Below, piece by piece: positions 43,200 to 52,927 of a stretch of DNA of 64,000 bases; the first letter of the stretch is position 1, and the number at the start of each line of letters is the position of its first letter. This stretch comes from Enterococcus termitis. GTDB lineage: Bacteria; Bacillota; Bacilli; Lactobacillales; Enterococcaceae. The stretch spans positions 62,001-126,000 of the forward strand of contig NZ_MIJY01000001.1 of assembly GCF_001730305.1 (NCBI RefSeq). Reading direction: 5' to 3'. A model generated the notes under the pieces. It had not been told where the DNA came from and searched no databases. It was given only the letters and a program-made list of their open reading frames with translations. The position numbers and the translations under genes were made by a program.

Positions 43200-43982
43200 A
43201 TGAATGATAGAATAACGATTTCCATTGTTACTCACAATAGCCGTCATATTTTTGACGTGCTTGATAATTTAAAAAAAGAATTAGGGCTAAATTCAGAGTA
43301 TGAGATCCATATCTTTGATAACGCCTCAGAACAAACCTACATAGATCGGCTAAAAAGCTATGGCTCATTTATTTCACTGCATCTATCACATGAAAATAGT
43401 GGATTTGGTTATGGTCATAATCAAGTACTGAAACATGTAGATACGCACTATGGTGTGATTTTTAATCCGGATGTCTTGATTTCCAAAGCGGTTTTAGATG
43501 AGATGGTTCAACGATTGAAGGCAGATGAACTTCTGGCGGCTGTCTGTCCTAAGGTTTTGAATACGGATGGGACGACACAACATTTAGTTCGTCAAAAATT
43601 GGATGTGTTCGATTATATGCTTCGTTTTGTTCCGTTTCAGTTTGTAAAAAAAATCTTTGACAAGCGATTGAGTTACTATGAGTGCCGCGATTTACCAGAA
43701 GATAAAACTACGTATATCAAAATGGGGTCTGGTTGTTTAATGGTGATCGATGTGGATAAATTTAAACAAATTGGCGGCTTTGACGAACGCTTTTTCATGT
43801 ATTTTGAAGATAACGATTTATGTCTGAGTTTTGGTAAAGCAGGATATCGTATTTTATATACACCGTTTGAAACAGTCGTGCATTTGTATGAAAAAGGTGC
43901 GCACAAACATAAAAAGCTATTCAAAATCTTTTTACAGTCAATGGTCAAATTTTTCAACAAATGGGGCTGGAGGTTTTTCTAA
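43200..43982 (+). CDS. epaB: GT2-family glycosyltransferase, probable rhamnosyltransferase
   Basis: Cytoplasmic glycosyltransferase of 260 residues. GT2 motifs are ISIVTHNSRHIFDV at the start, the nucleotide-sugar loop IFDNAS, GVIFNPDV (DXD-like position) and the later FMYFEDNDLCLSFGKAGY acceptor region. RgpB/RfbF-like rhamnosyltransferases share these. It is the first of three GT2 genes between the priming enzyme and the dTDP-rhamnose genes, and its stop overlaps the next start by one base. GAGGGG precedes the ATG. The sugar donor is inferred from context. Confidence 0.9.
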   Translation: MNDRITISIVTHNSRHIFDVLDNLKKELGLNSEYEIHIFDNASEQTYIDRLKSYGSFISLHLSHENSGFGYGHNQVLKHVDTHYGVIFNPDVLISKAVLDEMVQRLKADELLAAVCPKVLNTDGTTQHLVRQKLDVFDYMLRFVPFQFVKKIFDKRLSYYECRDLPEDKTTYIKMGSGCLMVIDVDKFKQIGGFDERFFMYFEDNDLCLSFGKAGYRILYTPFETVVHLYEKGAHKHKKLFKIFLQSMVKFFNKWGWRFF

Positions 43983-44815
43983 TGAAGAATAAGCTTGTCA
44001 TTGCGATGGTTTTATACCAAACAAAACTTGCGCAAAGCCCTAGCTACACGTGCTTAAGTCATTTTATAAAAGCCGATAAACCTGTTCATTTATTTATTTA
44101 CGATAATAGTGATCAGGAACAAGAAGATGAGTTATTTCAACACAGTTCAGTGCACTATGTCCATGACGGAACGAATCCTGGTTTAGCAAAGGCTTATAAT
44201 GAAGCGAAGAACTATTGTACGGAAGTTGAAGGAGATTTGCTGCTATTGCTGGATCAAGATACTGGAATAGAAGAATCTTATCTAGAAACGTTGTTACAGC
44301 TAAATATAGTCAAAGAAATTGGCGCGTATGTACCGATTGTAAGCTCACATGGCAGACAAATATCTCCGGTGGCTTCTGATCGTTATATTGGTCGAAACTC
44401 AGCTTATCCAAAGGCTGGTATCTACTCTGAAAAGCTTATGAGCATCAATTCTGGTACCGTTCTTCCTAAAGAAACCTTAGTGTTGTTAGAAGAATTTAAT
44501 CTAGAATTTCCATTAGATTTTTTGGATCACTGGTTATTTTGGAAGATCAATCAGCTGCATAAAAACATTTGTGTTTTAGATGAACATCTAACGCACGACT
44601 TATCTGTGTTGGATTATTCGGCTGTCAGCCTTGAAAGATATGAATCAATCATTCGTGCCGAATCGTTATTTTATCAGAAGTATGATCAGGATAAACTTGC
44701 GGAACATAAAAAACACTTATTGTTTAGGACTATCAAACAATTTTTACGCGTTAAAAACAAAAACATTTGGCGCCGTACATTTTTAGAATATCGTACATTA
44801 TCGAAAGGAAAATAA
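43982..44815 (+). CDS. epaC: GT2-family glycosyltransferase, probable rhamnosyltransferase
   Basis: A 277-residue GT2 enzyme. It starts KNKLVIAMVLYQTKLAQSPSY; LFIYDNSDQEQE and DGTNPGLAKAYNEA are the nucleotide-sugar loops, and LLLLDQDTGIEESYLE holds the DXD motif. The C-terminus is rich in Lys/Arg and may touch the membrane. The start ATG shares one base with the epaB stop; GGCTGGAGG lies 8 bases upstream. An in-frame ATG at 43961 is inside epaB and less likely. Confidence 0.88.
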   Translation: MKNKLVIAMVLYQTKLAQSPSYTCLSHFIKADKPVHLFIYDNSDQEQEDELFQHSSVHYVHDGTNPGLAKAYNEAKNYCTEVEGDLLLLLDQDTGIEESYLETLLQLNIVKEIGAYVPIVSSHGRQISPVASDRYIGRNSAYPKAGIYSEKLMSINSGTVLPKETLVLLEEFNLEFPLDFLDHWLFWKINQLHKNICVLDEHLTHDLSVLDYSAVSLERYESIIRAESLFYQKYDQDKLAEHKKHLLFRTIKQFLRVKNKNIWRRTFLEYRTLSKGK

Positions 44816-45529
44816 ATGATCTCAGTTTGTATTGCTACCTATAATGGAGAAAAATATTTGCGTGAACAACTGAATAGCATTTTGTCGCAATTGTCTGTTG
44901 ATGATGAAGTGATCGTGTCTGATGATGGCTCAAAAGATACAACGCTTGAACTATTAAAGGAATACGTGGAAAAGGATCCTCGTATCAAATTGTTTAAAGG
45001 TCCAGGAAAAGGTGTCATTGCAAATTTTGAGTTTGCTATCACTCAAAGTCAGGGAGAATTCATTTTCTTAGCAGATCAAGACGATGTCTGGCTTCCAGCA
45101 AAGGTGCAAACAACGCTGGCCTTTTTTCATAGCCATCCTACGATCGATTTGGTGATTAGTGACTTAGTAATTGTTGATGAAAGATTAGAAACGATAGAGC
45201 CGTCGTACTTTGAATATCGCAATGTCAAACTGGGCTTTTTCCAAAATATCGTTAAAAATAAATATATCGGTGCAGGTATGGCTTTCAAAAGCAGTTTGAA
45301 AGCTAAAATATTACCGATTCCGGATAAAGTTCCTATGCATGACATGTGGATCGGCCTGATTGCGGCATATAAAAAAAAGAGCGCATTGATCACTGAGCCG
45401 CTTACTTTATATAGAAGACATGATACAAACGCAAGTGAAATCAAAACAAAAGCCAGTTTTTATCAACAATTAAAATGGCGTTTAGCGCTAAGTTATGTGT
45501 TGTTTAAGAGACTTTTTTTTAACGGATAG
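44816..45529 (+). CDS. epaD: GT2-family glycosyltransferase
   Basis: A 237-residue GT2 enzyme with a textbook N-terminus: ISVCIATYNGEKYLREQLNSIL, VIVSDDGSKD (nucleotide site), and FIFLADQDDVWLP (DXD as DQDD). The later MHDMWIGLIAAY and YRRHDTNAS segment is seen in RgpF/WbbL-type rhamnosyltransferases. Start directly follows the epaC stop with AAAGGAA upstream. Together the three GT2 genes would start the rhamnan chain. Confidence 0.9.
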   Translation: MISVCIATYNGEKYLREQLNSILSQLSVDDEVIVSDDGSKDTTLELLKEYVEKDPRIKLFKGPGKGVIANFEFAITQSQGEFIFLADQDDVWLPAKVQTTLAFFHSHPTIDLVISDLVIVDERLETIEPSYFEYRNVKLGFFQNIVKNKYIGAGMAFKSSLKAKILPIPDKVPMHDMWIGLIAAYKKKSALITEPLTLYRRHDTNASEIKTKASFYQQLKWRLALSYVLFKRLFFNG

Positions 45530-45537
45530 TAAGCGGG

Positions 45538-45569
45538 TATTTTACAGTTTTGTAAAATATCGTTAAAAT
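45538..45569 (+). promoter_or_regulatory. Sigma-A promoter of rmlA (epaE) with overlapping palindrome
   Basis: TTTACA (45541-45546) and TAAAAT (45564-45569) are 17 bp apart. A 9-bp perfect inverted repeat, TATTTTACA with TGTAAAATA (45538-45546, 45551-45559), covers the -35 box and looks like an operator. The palindrome is seen; the repressor is not known. Confidence 0.6.
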
Positions 45570-45656
45570 GAATGACAATTAAGGGTAATAATGCAATAAT
45601 AACTAGTGATGCGAATGAATAAGAAATAAAATAAATTAGTATAAGGAGTTTTTTTC

Positions 45657-46526
45657 ATGAAAGGGATTATTCTAGCTGGAGGAAGTGGGACCAGACTATA
45701 TCCATTAACAAAAGCCACATCAAAACAACTAATGCCTATCTATGACAAACCAATGATTTATTATCCAATGTCTACATTGATGCTAGCAGGGATCAAAGAA
45801 ATCTTGATTATTTCGACACCTGATGATACACCAAGGTTTGAGAGCCTTTTTGGCGATGGAAAAGATTTGGGCATACATATTGAATATGCTGTTCAAGAAA
45901 GCCCAGATGGACTGGCTCAAGCATTTATCATCGGAGAAGAATTTATCGGTGACGATAGTGTTTGTCTTGTGTTGGGAGATAACATCTACTACGGAGGCGG
46001 TTTATCCAACATGCTTCAGCGTGCAGCTTCAAAAGAAAGTGGCGCAACAGTTTTTGGATACCATGTGAATGACCCGGAACGTTTTGGTGTTGTTGAATTT
46101 GACGGGGATATGCAGGCTCTTTCAATCGAAGAAAAACCAGAAAAACCTAAATCCAGCTATGCTGTTACAGGGCTTTATTTCTATGATAATGAGGTCATTG
46201 AAATCGCGAAAAATATCAAACCTTCTGACCGTGGTGAATTAGAAATCACGGATGTGAATAAAGTGTATTTAGAGAAAAACAAATTATCTGTCGAAGTGAT
46301 GGGACGTGGCTATGCTTGGCTAGATACCGGCACCCATGAATCACTTTTAGAAGCATCGACATTTATTGAAACCATCGAAAAGCGTCAAAATTTAAAAGTC
46401 GCTTGTTTAGAAGAAATTGCGTATAGAATGGGCTATATTACTAAAGACCAATTGATCGAACTAGCACAGCCGCTAAAGAAAAACGGTTATGGACAATACT
46501 TGTTACGATTAGCAGAAGCAGAGTAG
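45657..46526 (+). CDS. rmlA: Glucose-1-phosphate thymidylyltransferase
   Basis: Makes dTDP-glucose from dTTP and glucose-1-phosphate, the first step of dTDP-L-rhamnose synthesis. The 289-residue product has [13 protein letters not shown] (residues 6-18), the [15 protein letters not shown] substrate loop, and VLGDNIYYG, all canonical. This is epaE in the E. faecalis naming. AAGGAG precedes the ATG. First of four rml genes; 12 bp before rmlC. Confidence 0.97.
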   Translation: MKGIILAGGSGTRLYPLTKATSKQLMPIYDKPMIYYPMSTLMLAGIKEILIISTPDDTPRFESLFGDGKDLGIHIEYAVQESPDGLAQAFIIGEEFIGDDSVCLVLGDNIYYGGGLSNMLQRAASKESGATVFGYHVNDPERFGVVEFDGDMQALSIEEKPEKPKSSYAVTGLYFYDNEVIEIAKNIKPSDRGELEITDVNKVYLEKNKLSVEVMGRGYAWLDTGTHESLLEASTFIETIEKRQNLKVACLEEIAYRMGYITKDQLIELAQPLKKNGYGQYLLRLAEAE

Positions 46527-46538
46527 GGGCGAAATGAA

Positions 46539-47111
46539 ATGAAAGTTATCGATACAAAATTACAAGACGTGAAAATTATTGAGATGGATGTTTTTGGTGA
46601 TCATCGTGGTTTTTTCACTGAAAGTTACTCTAAGGAAAAATTTGCTGAACAAGGATTGGATTTTGACTTTGTACAGGATAATCATTCCCTTTCTAGTGAA
46701 GCTGGAGTATTACGCGGTCTACACTTTCAAAAAGGTGAAGCAGCACAAACCAAATTGATTCGTGTTGTAACAGGAGCTGTTTTAGATGTTATCGTTGATA
46801 TCCGTAAAGGCAGCCCGACATATGGTCAGTGGGAAGGGTATATTTTATCTGAGCACAATCATCGTCAGTTGCTAGTGCCTAAAGGCTATGCGCATGGTTT
46901 TGTGACTTTGACACCAAATGTTAATTTTATGTATAAATGCGACAATTACTATAATGCACCTGCTGATGGCGGAATCGCATTTGACGATCCAGATCTAGCG
47001 ATCGATTGGCCAATTGATATTCAAAAGGCAATTACGTCTGAAAAAGACAAAAATCATCCAACATTAAAAGAATTTGAAGCAGAAAATCCATTTGTTTATG
47101 GTGAAATCTAA
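46539..47111 (+). CDS. rmlC: dTDP-4-dehydrorhamnose 3,5-epimerase
   Basis: Cupin-fold epimerase of the dTDP-L-rhamnose path, 190 residues. Visible are FFTESYSKEKF, the catalytic His region GVLRGLHFQKG, DVIVDIRKGSPTYGQW and PKGYAHGFVTL. This is epaF in E. faecalis naming. It is placed between rmlA and rmlB, all on one transcript. GGGGCG-type ribosome site is weak; coupling to rmlA is likely. Confidence 0.96.
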   Translation: MKVIDTKLQDVKIIEMDVFGDHRGFFTESYSKEKFAEQGLDFDFVQDNHSLSSEAGVLRGLHFQKGEAAQTKLIRVVTGAVLDVIVDIRKGSPTYGQWEGYILSEHNHRQLLVPKGYAHGFVTLTPNVNFMYKCDNYYNAPADGGIAFDDPDLAIDWPIDIQKAITSEKDKNHPTLKEFEAENPFVYGEI

Positions 47112-48164
<1,053 letters not shown>

Positions 48165-48231
48165 TCGATATTTTTTCTAGCGATATCGTGTACCTGATTT
48201 TAACCGAGTAAGATTAAAATAGTGACCTGTT

Positions 48232-48272
48232 GAGCGTGGGACAAAACTAAACATTGGTTTTGCTCCACGCTC
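48232..48272 (+). repeat. GGGACAAAAC stem-loop repeat, copy 2
   Basis: GAGCGTGGGACAAAAC (48232-48247) pairs with GTTTTGCTCCACGCTC (48257-48272), with one G-U pair and one A-C mismatch at the same place as in copy 1 (43024-43055). It separates rmlB from rmlD. No U-run follows, so it is not a normal terminator. Confidence 0.6.
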
Positions 48273-48350
48273 TAAATACGAAACGATAATGAGAAAAAGG
48301 CAGTGAGAACTTCTCACCGATACCTTTGTTTTCAAAGGAGGAAATTACAA

Positions 48351-49193
48351 ATGATACTTTTAACTGGTGGAAATGGACAATTAGGCACTGAATTACGTCA
48401 TTTACTGGACGAACAAGGGATAGATTATGTGTCGACGGACTCACAGGAAATGGATATCACAGATGCTGAACAAACGATGACGTTTATTACTGAGTTAAAA
48501 CCCGAAGTAATTTACCATTGTGCAGCCTATACAGCAGTAGATAAGGCAGAAGACGAAGGCAAAGAATTAGATGAAAAAATCAACGTTGACGGCACACGTA
48601 ATGTGGCGCTAGCTGCGAAAAAAATCGATGCTACTCTTGTGTATGTTAGTACTGACTATGTATTTGACGGAACGAAGAAAGAGGATACGTATAAAACAGA
48701 TGATCAAACAAATCCTCAAAATGAGTATGGTCGTACGAAATTATTAGGAGAACAAATCGTACAAGAGATCATGGAAAAATATTATATTATCAGAACATCG
48801 TGGGTCTTTGGTCAATATGGACACAACTTTGTGTTTACAATGCAGCGTTTAGCAGAAACGAACAAACAATTAACAGTAGTAGATGATCAATTTGGCCGTC
48901 CGACTTGGACGAGAACGCTGGCAGAATTTATGACGTTTGTCATTAAACAAAAAGCACCATATGGCGTGTATCATTTATCCAATGACAACAGCTGTAGCTG
49001 GTATGAGTTTGCAAAAGAAATTTTAAAAAATACCGAAGTTGAAGTATTACCGGTAGATTCAAGTAAGTTTCCGCAAAAAGCGATTCGTCCAAAATATTCT
49101 GTAATGGATCTTAGCAAGACAAAAGAACTAGGCTTTAAGATTCCAACTTGGCAAGAAGCATTGGAAGCTATGTTGGCGCAAGTTACAAAATAA
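48351..49193 (+). CDS. rmlD: dTDP-4-dehydrorhamnose reductase
   Basis: Last enzyme of dTDP-L-rhamnose synthesis, 280 residues. Motifs: LLTGGNGQLGTEL, YHCAAYTAVDKAE, LVYVSTDYVFDGT and the catalytic YGRTKLLGE. This is epaH. ATG 48351 has AAAGGAGG 9 bases upstream, and the Rossmann strand starts there; an in-frame ATG at 48303 would add a non-conserved stretch. The ribosome site lies in a small hairpin, CCTTTG with CAAAGG (48323-48338). It is set 186 bp from rmlB, unlike the tight spacing of rmlA-C-B. Confidence 0.96.
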   Translation: MILLTGGNGQLGTELRHLLDEQGIDYVSTDSQEMDITDAEQTMTFITELKPEVIYHCAAYTAVDKAEDEGKELDEKINVDGTRNVALAAKKIDATLVYVSTDYVFDGTKKEDTYKTDDQTNPQNEYGRTKLLGEQIVQEIMEKYYIIRTSWVFGQYGHNFVFTMQRLAETNKQLTVVDDQFGRPTWTRTLAEFMTFVIKQKAPYGVYHLSNDNSCSWYEFAKEILKNTEVEVLPVDSSKFPQKAIRPKYSVMDLSKTKELGFKIPTWQEALEAMLAQVTK

Positions 49194-49210
49194 ACGAATA
49201 GCAGTTTAGA

Positions 49211-49252
49211 CAATAGAGACAGCATTTGCTGCTTCTATTGCTTCGTTTTATT
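49211..49252 (+). terminator. Possible weak terminator after rmlD
   Basis: CAATAGAGACAGCA pairs with TGCTGCTTCTATTG (49211-49224, 49227-49240, two mismatches), followed by CTTCGTTTTATT. It may be only partial, since the cluster continues in the same direction. Confidence 0.5.
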
Positions 49253-49319
49253 AGAAATCTATAGTAGGACACCAGATTGTCCGCATTGTTATACTATATC
49301 ATTAAGTGGAGGGGTTAGC

Positions 49320-50048
49320 TTGCGTATTCTTTTGATTATTCCTGCGTATAACGAAGAAGAAACCATTTTGAATACGATCCAATCGATCGAACAATTCAAA
49401 GAAGCCAATAAAGAAAAGCTTTCTTATACGATTGATTACGTTGTGGTAAATGATGGATCAACAGATAAAACGCAAGTAATCTTAAATCAACATCAAATCA
49501 ATTCGATTCATTTGATCATGAATTTAGGAATCGGCGGAGCTGTGCAGACGGGGTATCGTTATGCTGAAGAAAACAACTATGATATCGCTGTCCAATTTGA
49601 CGGCGATGGACAGCATGATATTTATAGCTTGGATGCAGTGGTACAGCCAATCATCAAGCAGCAAGCGGATTTTGTTATTGGCTCACGATTTTTACCGAAT
49701 GAAAAAGCGGCTTTTCAGACAACGTTTATGCGTCGTGTGGGCATCAAGATTCTTTCGTTTTTGATCTACCTTTCTTCAGGAAAGAAAATCTATGATGTAA
49801 CATCTGGGTATCGTGCCTGTAATCAAGAAATTATTGCTTATTTTTCTAAAAAATACCCTACAAGTTATCCTGAACCGGAGTCAACCGTTCATTTATTGAA
49901 AAAGAAATTTAGGATCAAAGAAGTTGCCGCTAATATGATGGAACGTTCCGGTGGTCAATCATCGATTCGTGCCTTTACATCTGTCCGTTACATGTTTGAA
50001 GTCAGTATAGCGATTCTTGTGTCGAGTTTTATGAGGGAGGGAGATTAA
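49320..50048 (+). CDS. epaI: GtrB/GacI-like GT2, probable undecaprenyl-phosphate glycosyltransferase (TTG start)
   Basis: A 242-residue GT2 enzyme of the polyprenol-monophosphate type. Motifs are LLIIPAYNEEETILNTI, DYVVVNDGSTD, LGIGGAVQTGYRYA and VQFDGDGQHD (DXD). The C-terminus has one hydrophobic helix (YMFEVSIAILVSSFM). Such enzymes make Und-P-sugar as donor for decoration outside the cell. A DUF2304 gene follows with a one-base overlap, as with GacI-GacJ of group A Streptococcus. The start is TTG at 49320; GTGGAGGGG lies 5 bases upstream and no ATG fits. Confidence 0.85.
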   Translation: MRILLIIPAYNEEETILNTIQSIEQFKEANKEKLSYTIDYVVVNDGSTDKTQVILNQHQINSIHLIMNLGIGGAVQTGYRYAEENNYDIAVQFDGDGQHDIYSLDAVVQPIIKQQADFVIGSRFLPNEKAAFQTTFMRRVGIKILSFLIYLSSGKKIYDVTSGYRACNQEIIAYFSKKYPTSYPEPESTVHLLKKKFRIKEVAANMMERSGGQSSIRAFTSVRYMFEVSIAILVSSFMREGD

Positions 50049-50389
50049 TGAGTGTCATTTTACGCGTCGAGATGGTTATTTTCTCATTGGTTTTCTTTAT
50101 ATACATTATTCGTTCGATCAATAAAAACGTATTTTTGTTAAAAAATGCGATTCGTTGGCTGATTATTTCTATTGGATTGGTTGTGATAGCCGTTTTCCCG
50201 ACTTTGCCGGAATGGTTGAGTCGAAAACTGGGGTTTGAGACCACCTCGAATTTTTTATTGATCATGGCGATTTTTGTTTTGCTCTTTATTGAAATAAAGA
50301 ACTCAGCATTGCTGTCAAAACAACAAAATCAAATTAAGTTATTGATTCAAGAATTATCAATTTTAAAAGATAAGAAGGAGAAAAAATAA
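50048..50389 (+). CDS. epaJ: DUF2304-family small membrane protein (GacJ-like)
   Basis: A 113-residue protein with three hydrophobic helices (about 5-22, 36-52 and 70-86) and a charged, coiled-coil tail (LLSKQQNQIKLLIQELSILKDKKEKK). DUF2304 proteins such as GacJ bind a GacI-type GT2 and raise its activity. Its start shares one base with the stop of epaI, and its stop shares one base with the next start, so the three are translated together. Confidence 0.8.
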   Translation: MSVILRVEMVIFSLVFFIYIIRSINKNVFLLKNAIRWLIISIGLVVIAVFPTLPEWLSRKLGFETTSNFLLIMAIFVLLFIEIKNSALLSKQQNQIKLLIQELSILKDKKEKK

Positions 50390-50733
50390 TGTTACTATTT
50401 CTGTTATACGTTGTTCTATCAACTTCCGGACTTATTTTAGTGAAGTTAGGGTCACAGGCGACAGCGATTCATTTCACAAATGCGGTTTTTTCTTTCTCAA
50501 TGTCTCTGACTACGATCATTGGCTTTTTATGTTATATGTTCAGCTTTGTGCTGTGGATGGTCATTATCAGTAAATCAGAAGTTTCTTATATTGTCCCATT
50601 GGGTGTTGCCTGTACGAATATTGCTGTATTGTTAGGTTCAAAATTGATCTTACAAGAGCAAGTGTCATTGGGAACAGTGATTGGAACGGTTGTGATCATC
50701 GTAGGGATCGTGATCATTCAACTGGCAAAATAG
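50389..50733 (+). CDS. epaK: Small four-helix membrane protein of the EmrE/DMT type
   Basis: A 114-residue protein with four hydrophobic helices, like half of a drug/metabolite transporter and like ArnE/ArnF. The C-terminal VSLGTVIGTVVIIVGIVII is the usual last helix. In this place, next to a GtrB/GacI-like enzyme, a job as a flippase for Und-P-sugar is a fair guess, not shown. AAGGAG precedes the ATG, which overlaps the epaJ stop by one base. Confidence 0.75.
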   Translation: MLLFLLYVVLSTSGLILVKLGSQATAIHFTNAVFSFSMSLTTIIGFLCYMFSFVLWMVIISKSEVSYIVPLGVACTNIAVLLGSKLILQEQVSLGTVIGTVVIIVGIVIIQLAK

Positions 50734-50766
50734 TTACATCAAATCTTAAGAAAATACTTACATAAC

Positions 50767-50795
50767 TTGAAAAAAGAGTACATATTCTTTAAACT
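50767..50795 (+). promoter_or_regulatory. Candidate sigma-A promoter before the exporter genes
   Basis: TTGAAA (50767-50772) and TAAACT (50790-50795) are 17 bp apart, 66 bp before the permease start codon. Confidence 0.5.
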
Positions 50796-50861
50796 AGTAA
50801 TGTTATGCAGTTTATTTTAACTAAGAATATCATGCAACGGAAATAAGAAAGGAACAAGTCA

Positions 50862-51656
50862 ATGATACGAGAAACACTATCGATTTTTAAAAATATCTTT
50901 GAAAATAGAAAGCTTTTAGTACAGTTTTCATTTAACGATTTTAAATCAAAATATGCAGGTTCTGCACTGGGAATTGTATGGGCGTTCATTACACCTCTTG
51001 TGACCGTTTTGACTTACTGGTTTGTATTTTCACACATTCGGGCCCGCGGTGCTGATGAAGCGTATCCGTTTATTGTTTATCTAGTGACTGGGTTGATTCC
51101 GTGGTTCTTTTTCTCAGATTCATTATTGTCAGCAACAAATGTTTTTAGAGAGTACAGTTACCTCGTAAAAAAAGTGGTATTCAATGTACAAATTTTACCA
51201 ACATCAAAAATTTTATCTAGCTTATATGCACATGTCGTCTTTATTTTTATTGGATTTGGGATCACCTCTTTAAGTGGTGTATTTCCAACTGTAAAAGCAT
51301 TGCAGCTGCTGTATTATCTATTTTGTCTAATCATCTTTTTAACTGCAGTAACTTGGCTGACTGCATCGACACAACCATTTTTACCAGACATTATGCAGTT
51401 TATCAATGTAGCTATGCAAACGATCATGTGGACATTGCCAGTTATTTGGATACCTAGTGAGAACATTGCAAGATTCTTAAAAATCAACCCATTGTATTAT
51501 GTGATTCAAGGATATCGTGATTCCTTTACAAATGGACCGTGGTTCTGGGAAAATTGGCAGTATGGACTATACTTCTGGGGCTTTACGATCATTCTACTGT
51601 TAATCGGCTCAGGTGTATTTGGACGTTTGAAACCTCATTTTTCAGATGTATTATAA
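50862..51656 (+). CDS. epaL: ABC-2 type polysaccharide export permease (Wzm/TagG-like)
   Basis: Membrane half of a polysaccharide exporter, 264 residues, six helices. The N-terminus FNDFKSKYAGSALGIVWAFITPL and the LPTSKILSSLYAHVV segment are typical of the TagG/RfbA family, as is the end YYVIQGYRDSFTNGPWFWENWQY. It would carry the undecaprenyl-linked rhamnan across the membrane with the ATPase encoded next. GAAAGGA precedes the ATG. Confidence 0.93.
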   Translation: MIRETLSIFKNIFENRKLLVQFSFNDFKSKYAGSALGIVWAFITPLVTVLTYWFVFSHIRARGADEAYPFIVYLVTGLIPWFFFSDSLLSATNVFREYSYLVKKVVFNVQILPTSKILSSLYAHVVFIFIGFGITSLSGVFPTVKALQLLYYLFCLIIFLTAVTWLTASTQPFLPDIMQFINVAMQTIMWTLPVIWIPSENIARFLKINPLYYVIQGYRDSFTNGPWFWENWQYGLYFWGFTIILLLIGSGVFGRLKPHFSDVL

Positions 51657-51709
51657 AAAACATAGAGATCTAAAGATACAGGATCGGTAAAGTACAAGGA
51701 GAGTAAATC

Positions 51710-52927
51710 ATGGCAGAGTATGCAATCGATATACAAAATATTACTAAAACATATAACATGTACAAAAAGCCGTCAGATCGGTTTAAAGAAGCACTTAATC
51801 CATTTAAAAAGAGCTATCATGATCTTTTTTACGCGTTGAAAGATGTAACAATGCAGATTGAAAAAGGTGAGATGATCGGCTTTGTGGGAGAAAATGGCTC
51901 GGGTAAATCAACGATCTTGAAAATAATCACAGGTGTTTTGACGCCAACGTCAGGGACGATGAAGATCGACGGTAAAATTTCAGCGTTGTTAGAGCTGGGA
52001 TCGGGCTTTAATCCTGAATATTCTGGATATGAAAATATCTTTTTGAACGGAATGGTTCTAGGCTTTTCTAGAGAAGAAATGGAAGAGCGGGTAGATGATG
52101 TGATTCAGTTTGCGGATATTGGTGATCACTTGTACCAGCCAGTAAAAACTTATTCCAGTGGGATGTTTGTTCGTTTGGCTTTTGCTGTGGCAATTAATGT
52201 CGATCCAGATATTCTGATCGTAGATGAAGCTTTGGCTGTAGGTGATTTAGAATTCCAATTAAAATGTATGGAGAAATTCACTGAAATCAAAAATTCTGGA
52301 AAAACGATTTTATTTGTTTCTCATGATGTCAATTCAATTCGCCGTTTTTGTGATCGGACATTTTGGCTGAAAAATGGTGAAGTTGTTGAATCCGGTGAAA
52401 CGATGGATGTGACAACGAATTATGAAAATTTCTTAAAGAAAAAATCAATCAAGACAGTCGATCGCGAAAAAACGATTAAAAATGAAGAAACAGTCCCTGA
52501 TATCATCGAAATAGAAAAAGCAACCTTATTGAATTATGCTTTAGAGCCACTGGACATCGTTACACAAGATGAAAAGGTCATTCTGAAGATCGAATACACC
52601 GTCAAAAATGATACAATCAAATCTCCTGTTTGCGGTGTTGCTATTCGAACGGTGGACAATAATTATGTCTGTGGTTTGAATACCTTATTAGATGAAGTCA
52701 AGGTTCCGTGGGAAAAAGGCAAGAATGTGTTCTATTTAGAATATGGAAAAATGTCGCTTCTAACGGGAGAGTATTATTTTGATATTGCTTTCTTTGAAGA
52801 ACACGCTACAGTACCTTTGGTTTATAAAACGAAATACCTGAACATGTTTATTAGCGGTCGCTATGCAGGCGAAGGCATTGTCATTTTAGATCATGAATGG
52901 AAGGATACTATTAAAGATGAAGTATGA
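51710..52927 (+). CDS. epaM: Polysaccharide ABC exporter ATPase with Wzt-type C-terminal domain
   Basis: ATPase partner of the permease, 405 residues. Walker A is GENGSGKST (60-68), the signature is YSSGMFVRLAFAVA, Walker B is ILIVDEAL and the His switch is VSHD. Beyond ~residue 265 there is a beta-sandwich of about 140 residues (LNYALEPLDIVTQDEKVILKI onward), as in Wzt proteins that recognise the capped glycan end. This suggests chain-end-specific export. AAGGAGAG precedes the ATG. Its 3' end overlaps the next gene by 11 bp. Confidence 0.94.
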   Translation: MAEYAIDIQNITKTYNMYKKPSDRFKEALNPFKKSYHDLFYALKDVTMQIEKGEMIGFVGENGSGKSTILKIITGVLTPTSGTMKIDGKISALLELGSGFNPEYSGYENIFLNGMVLGFSREEMEERVDDVIQFADIGDHLYQPVKTYSSGMFVRLAFAVAINVDPDILIVDEALAVGDLEFQLKCMEKFTEIKNSGKTILFVSHDVNSIRRFCDRTFWLKNGEVVESGETMDVTTNYENFLKKKSIKTVDREKTIKNEETVPDIIEIEKATLLNYALEPLDIVTQDEKVILKIEYTVKNDTIKSPVCGVAIRTVDNNYVCGLNTLLDEVKVPWEKGKNVFYLEYGKMSLLTGEYYFDIAFFEEHATVPLVYKTKYLNMFISGRYAGEGIVILDHEWKDTIKDEV

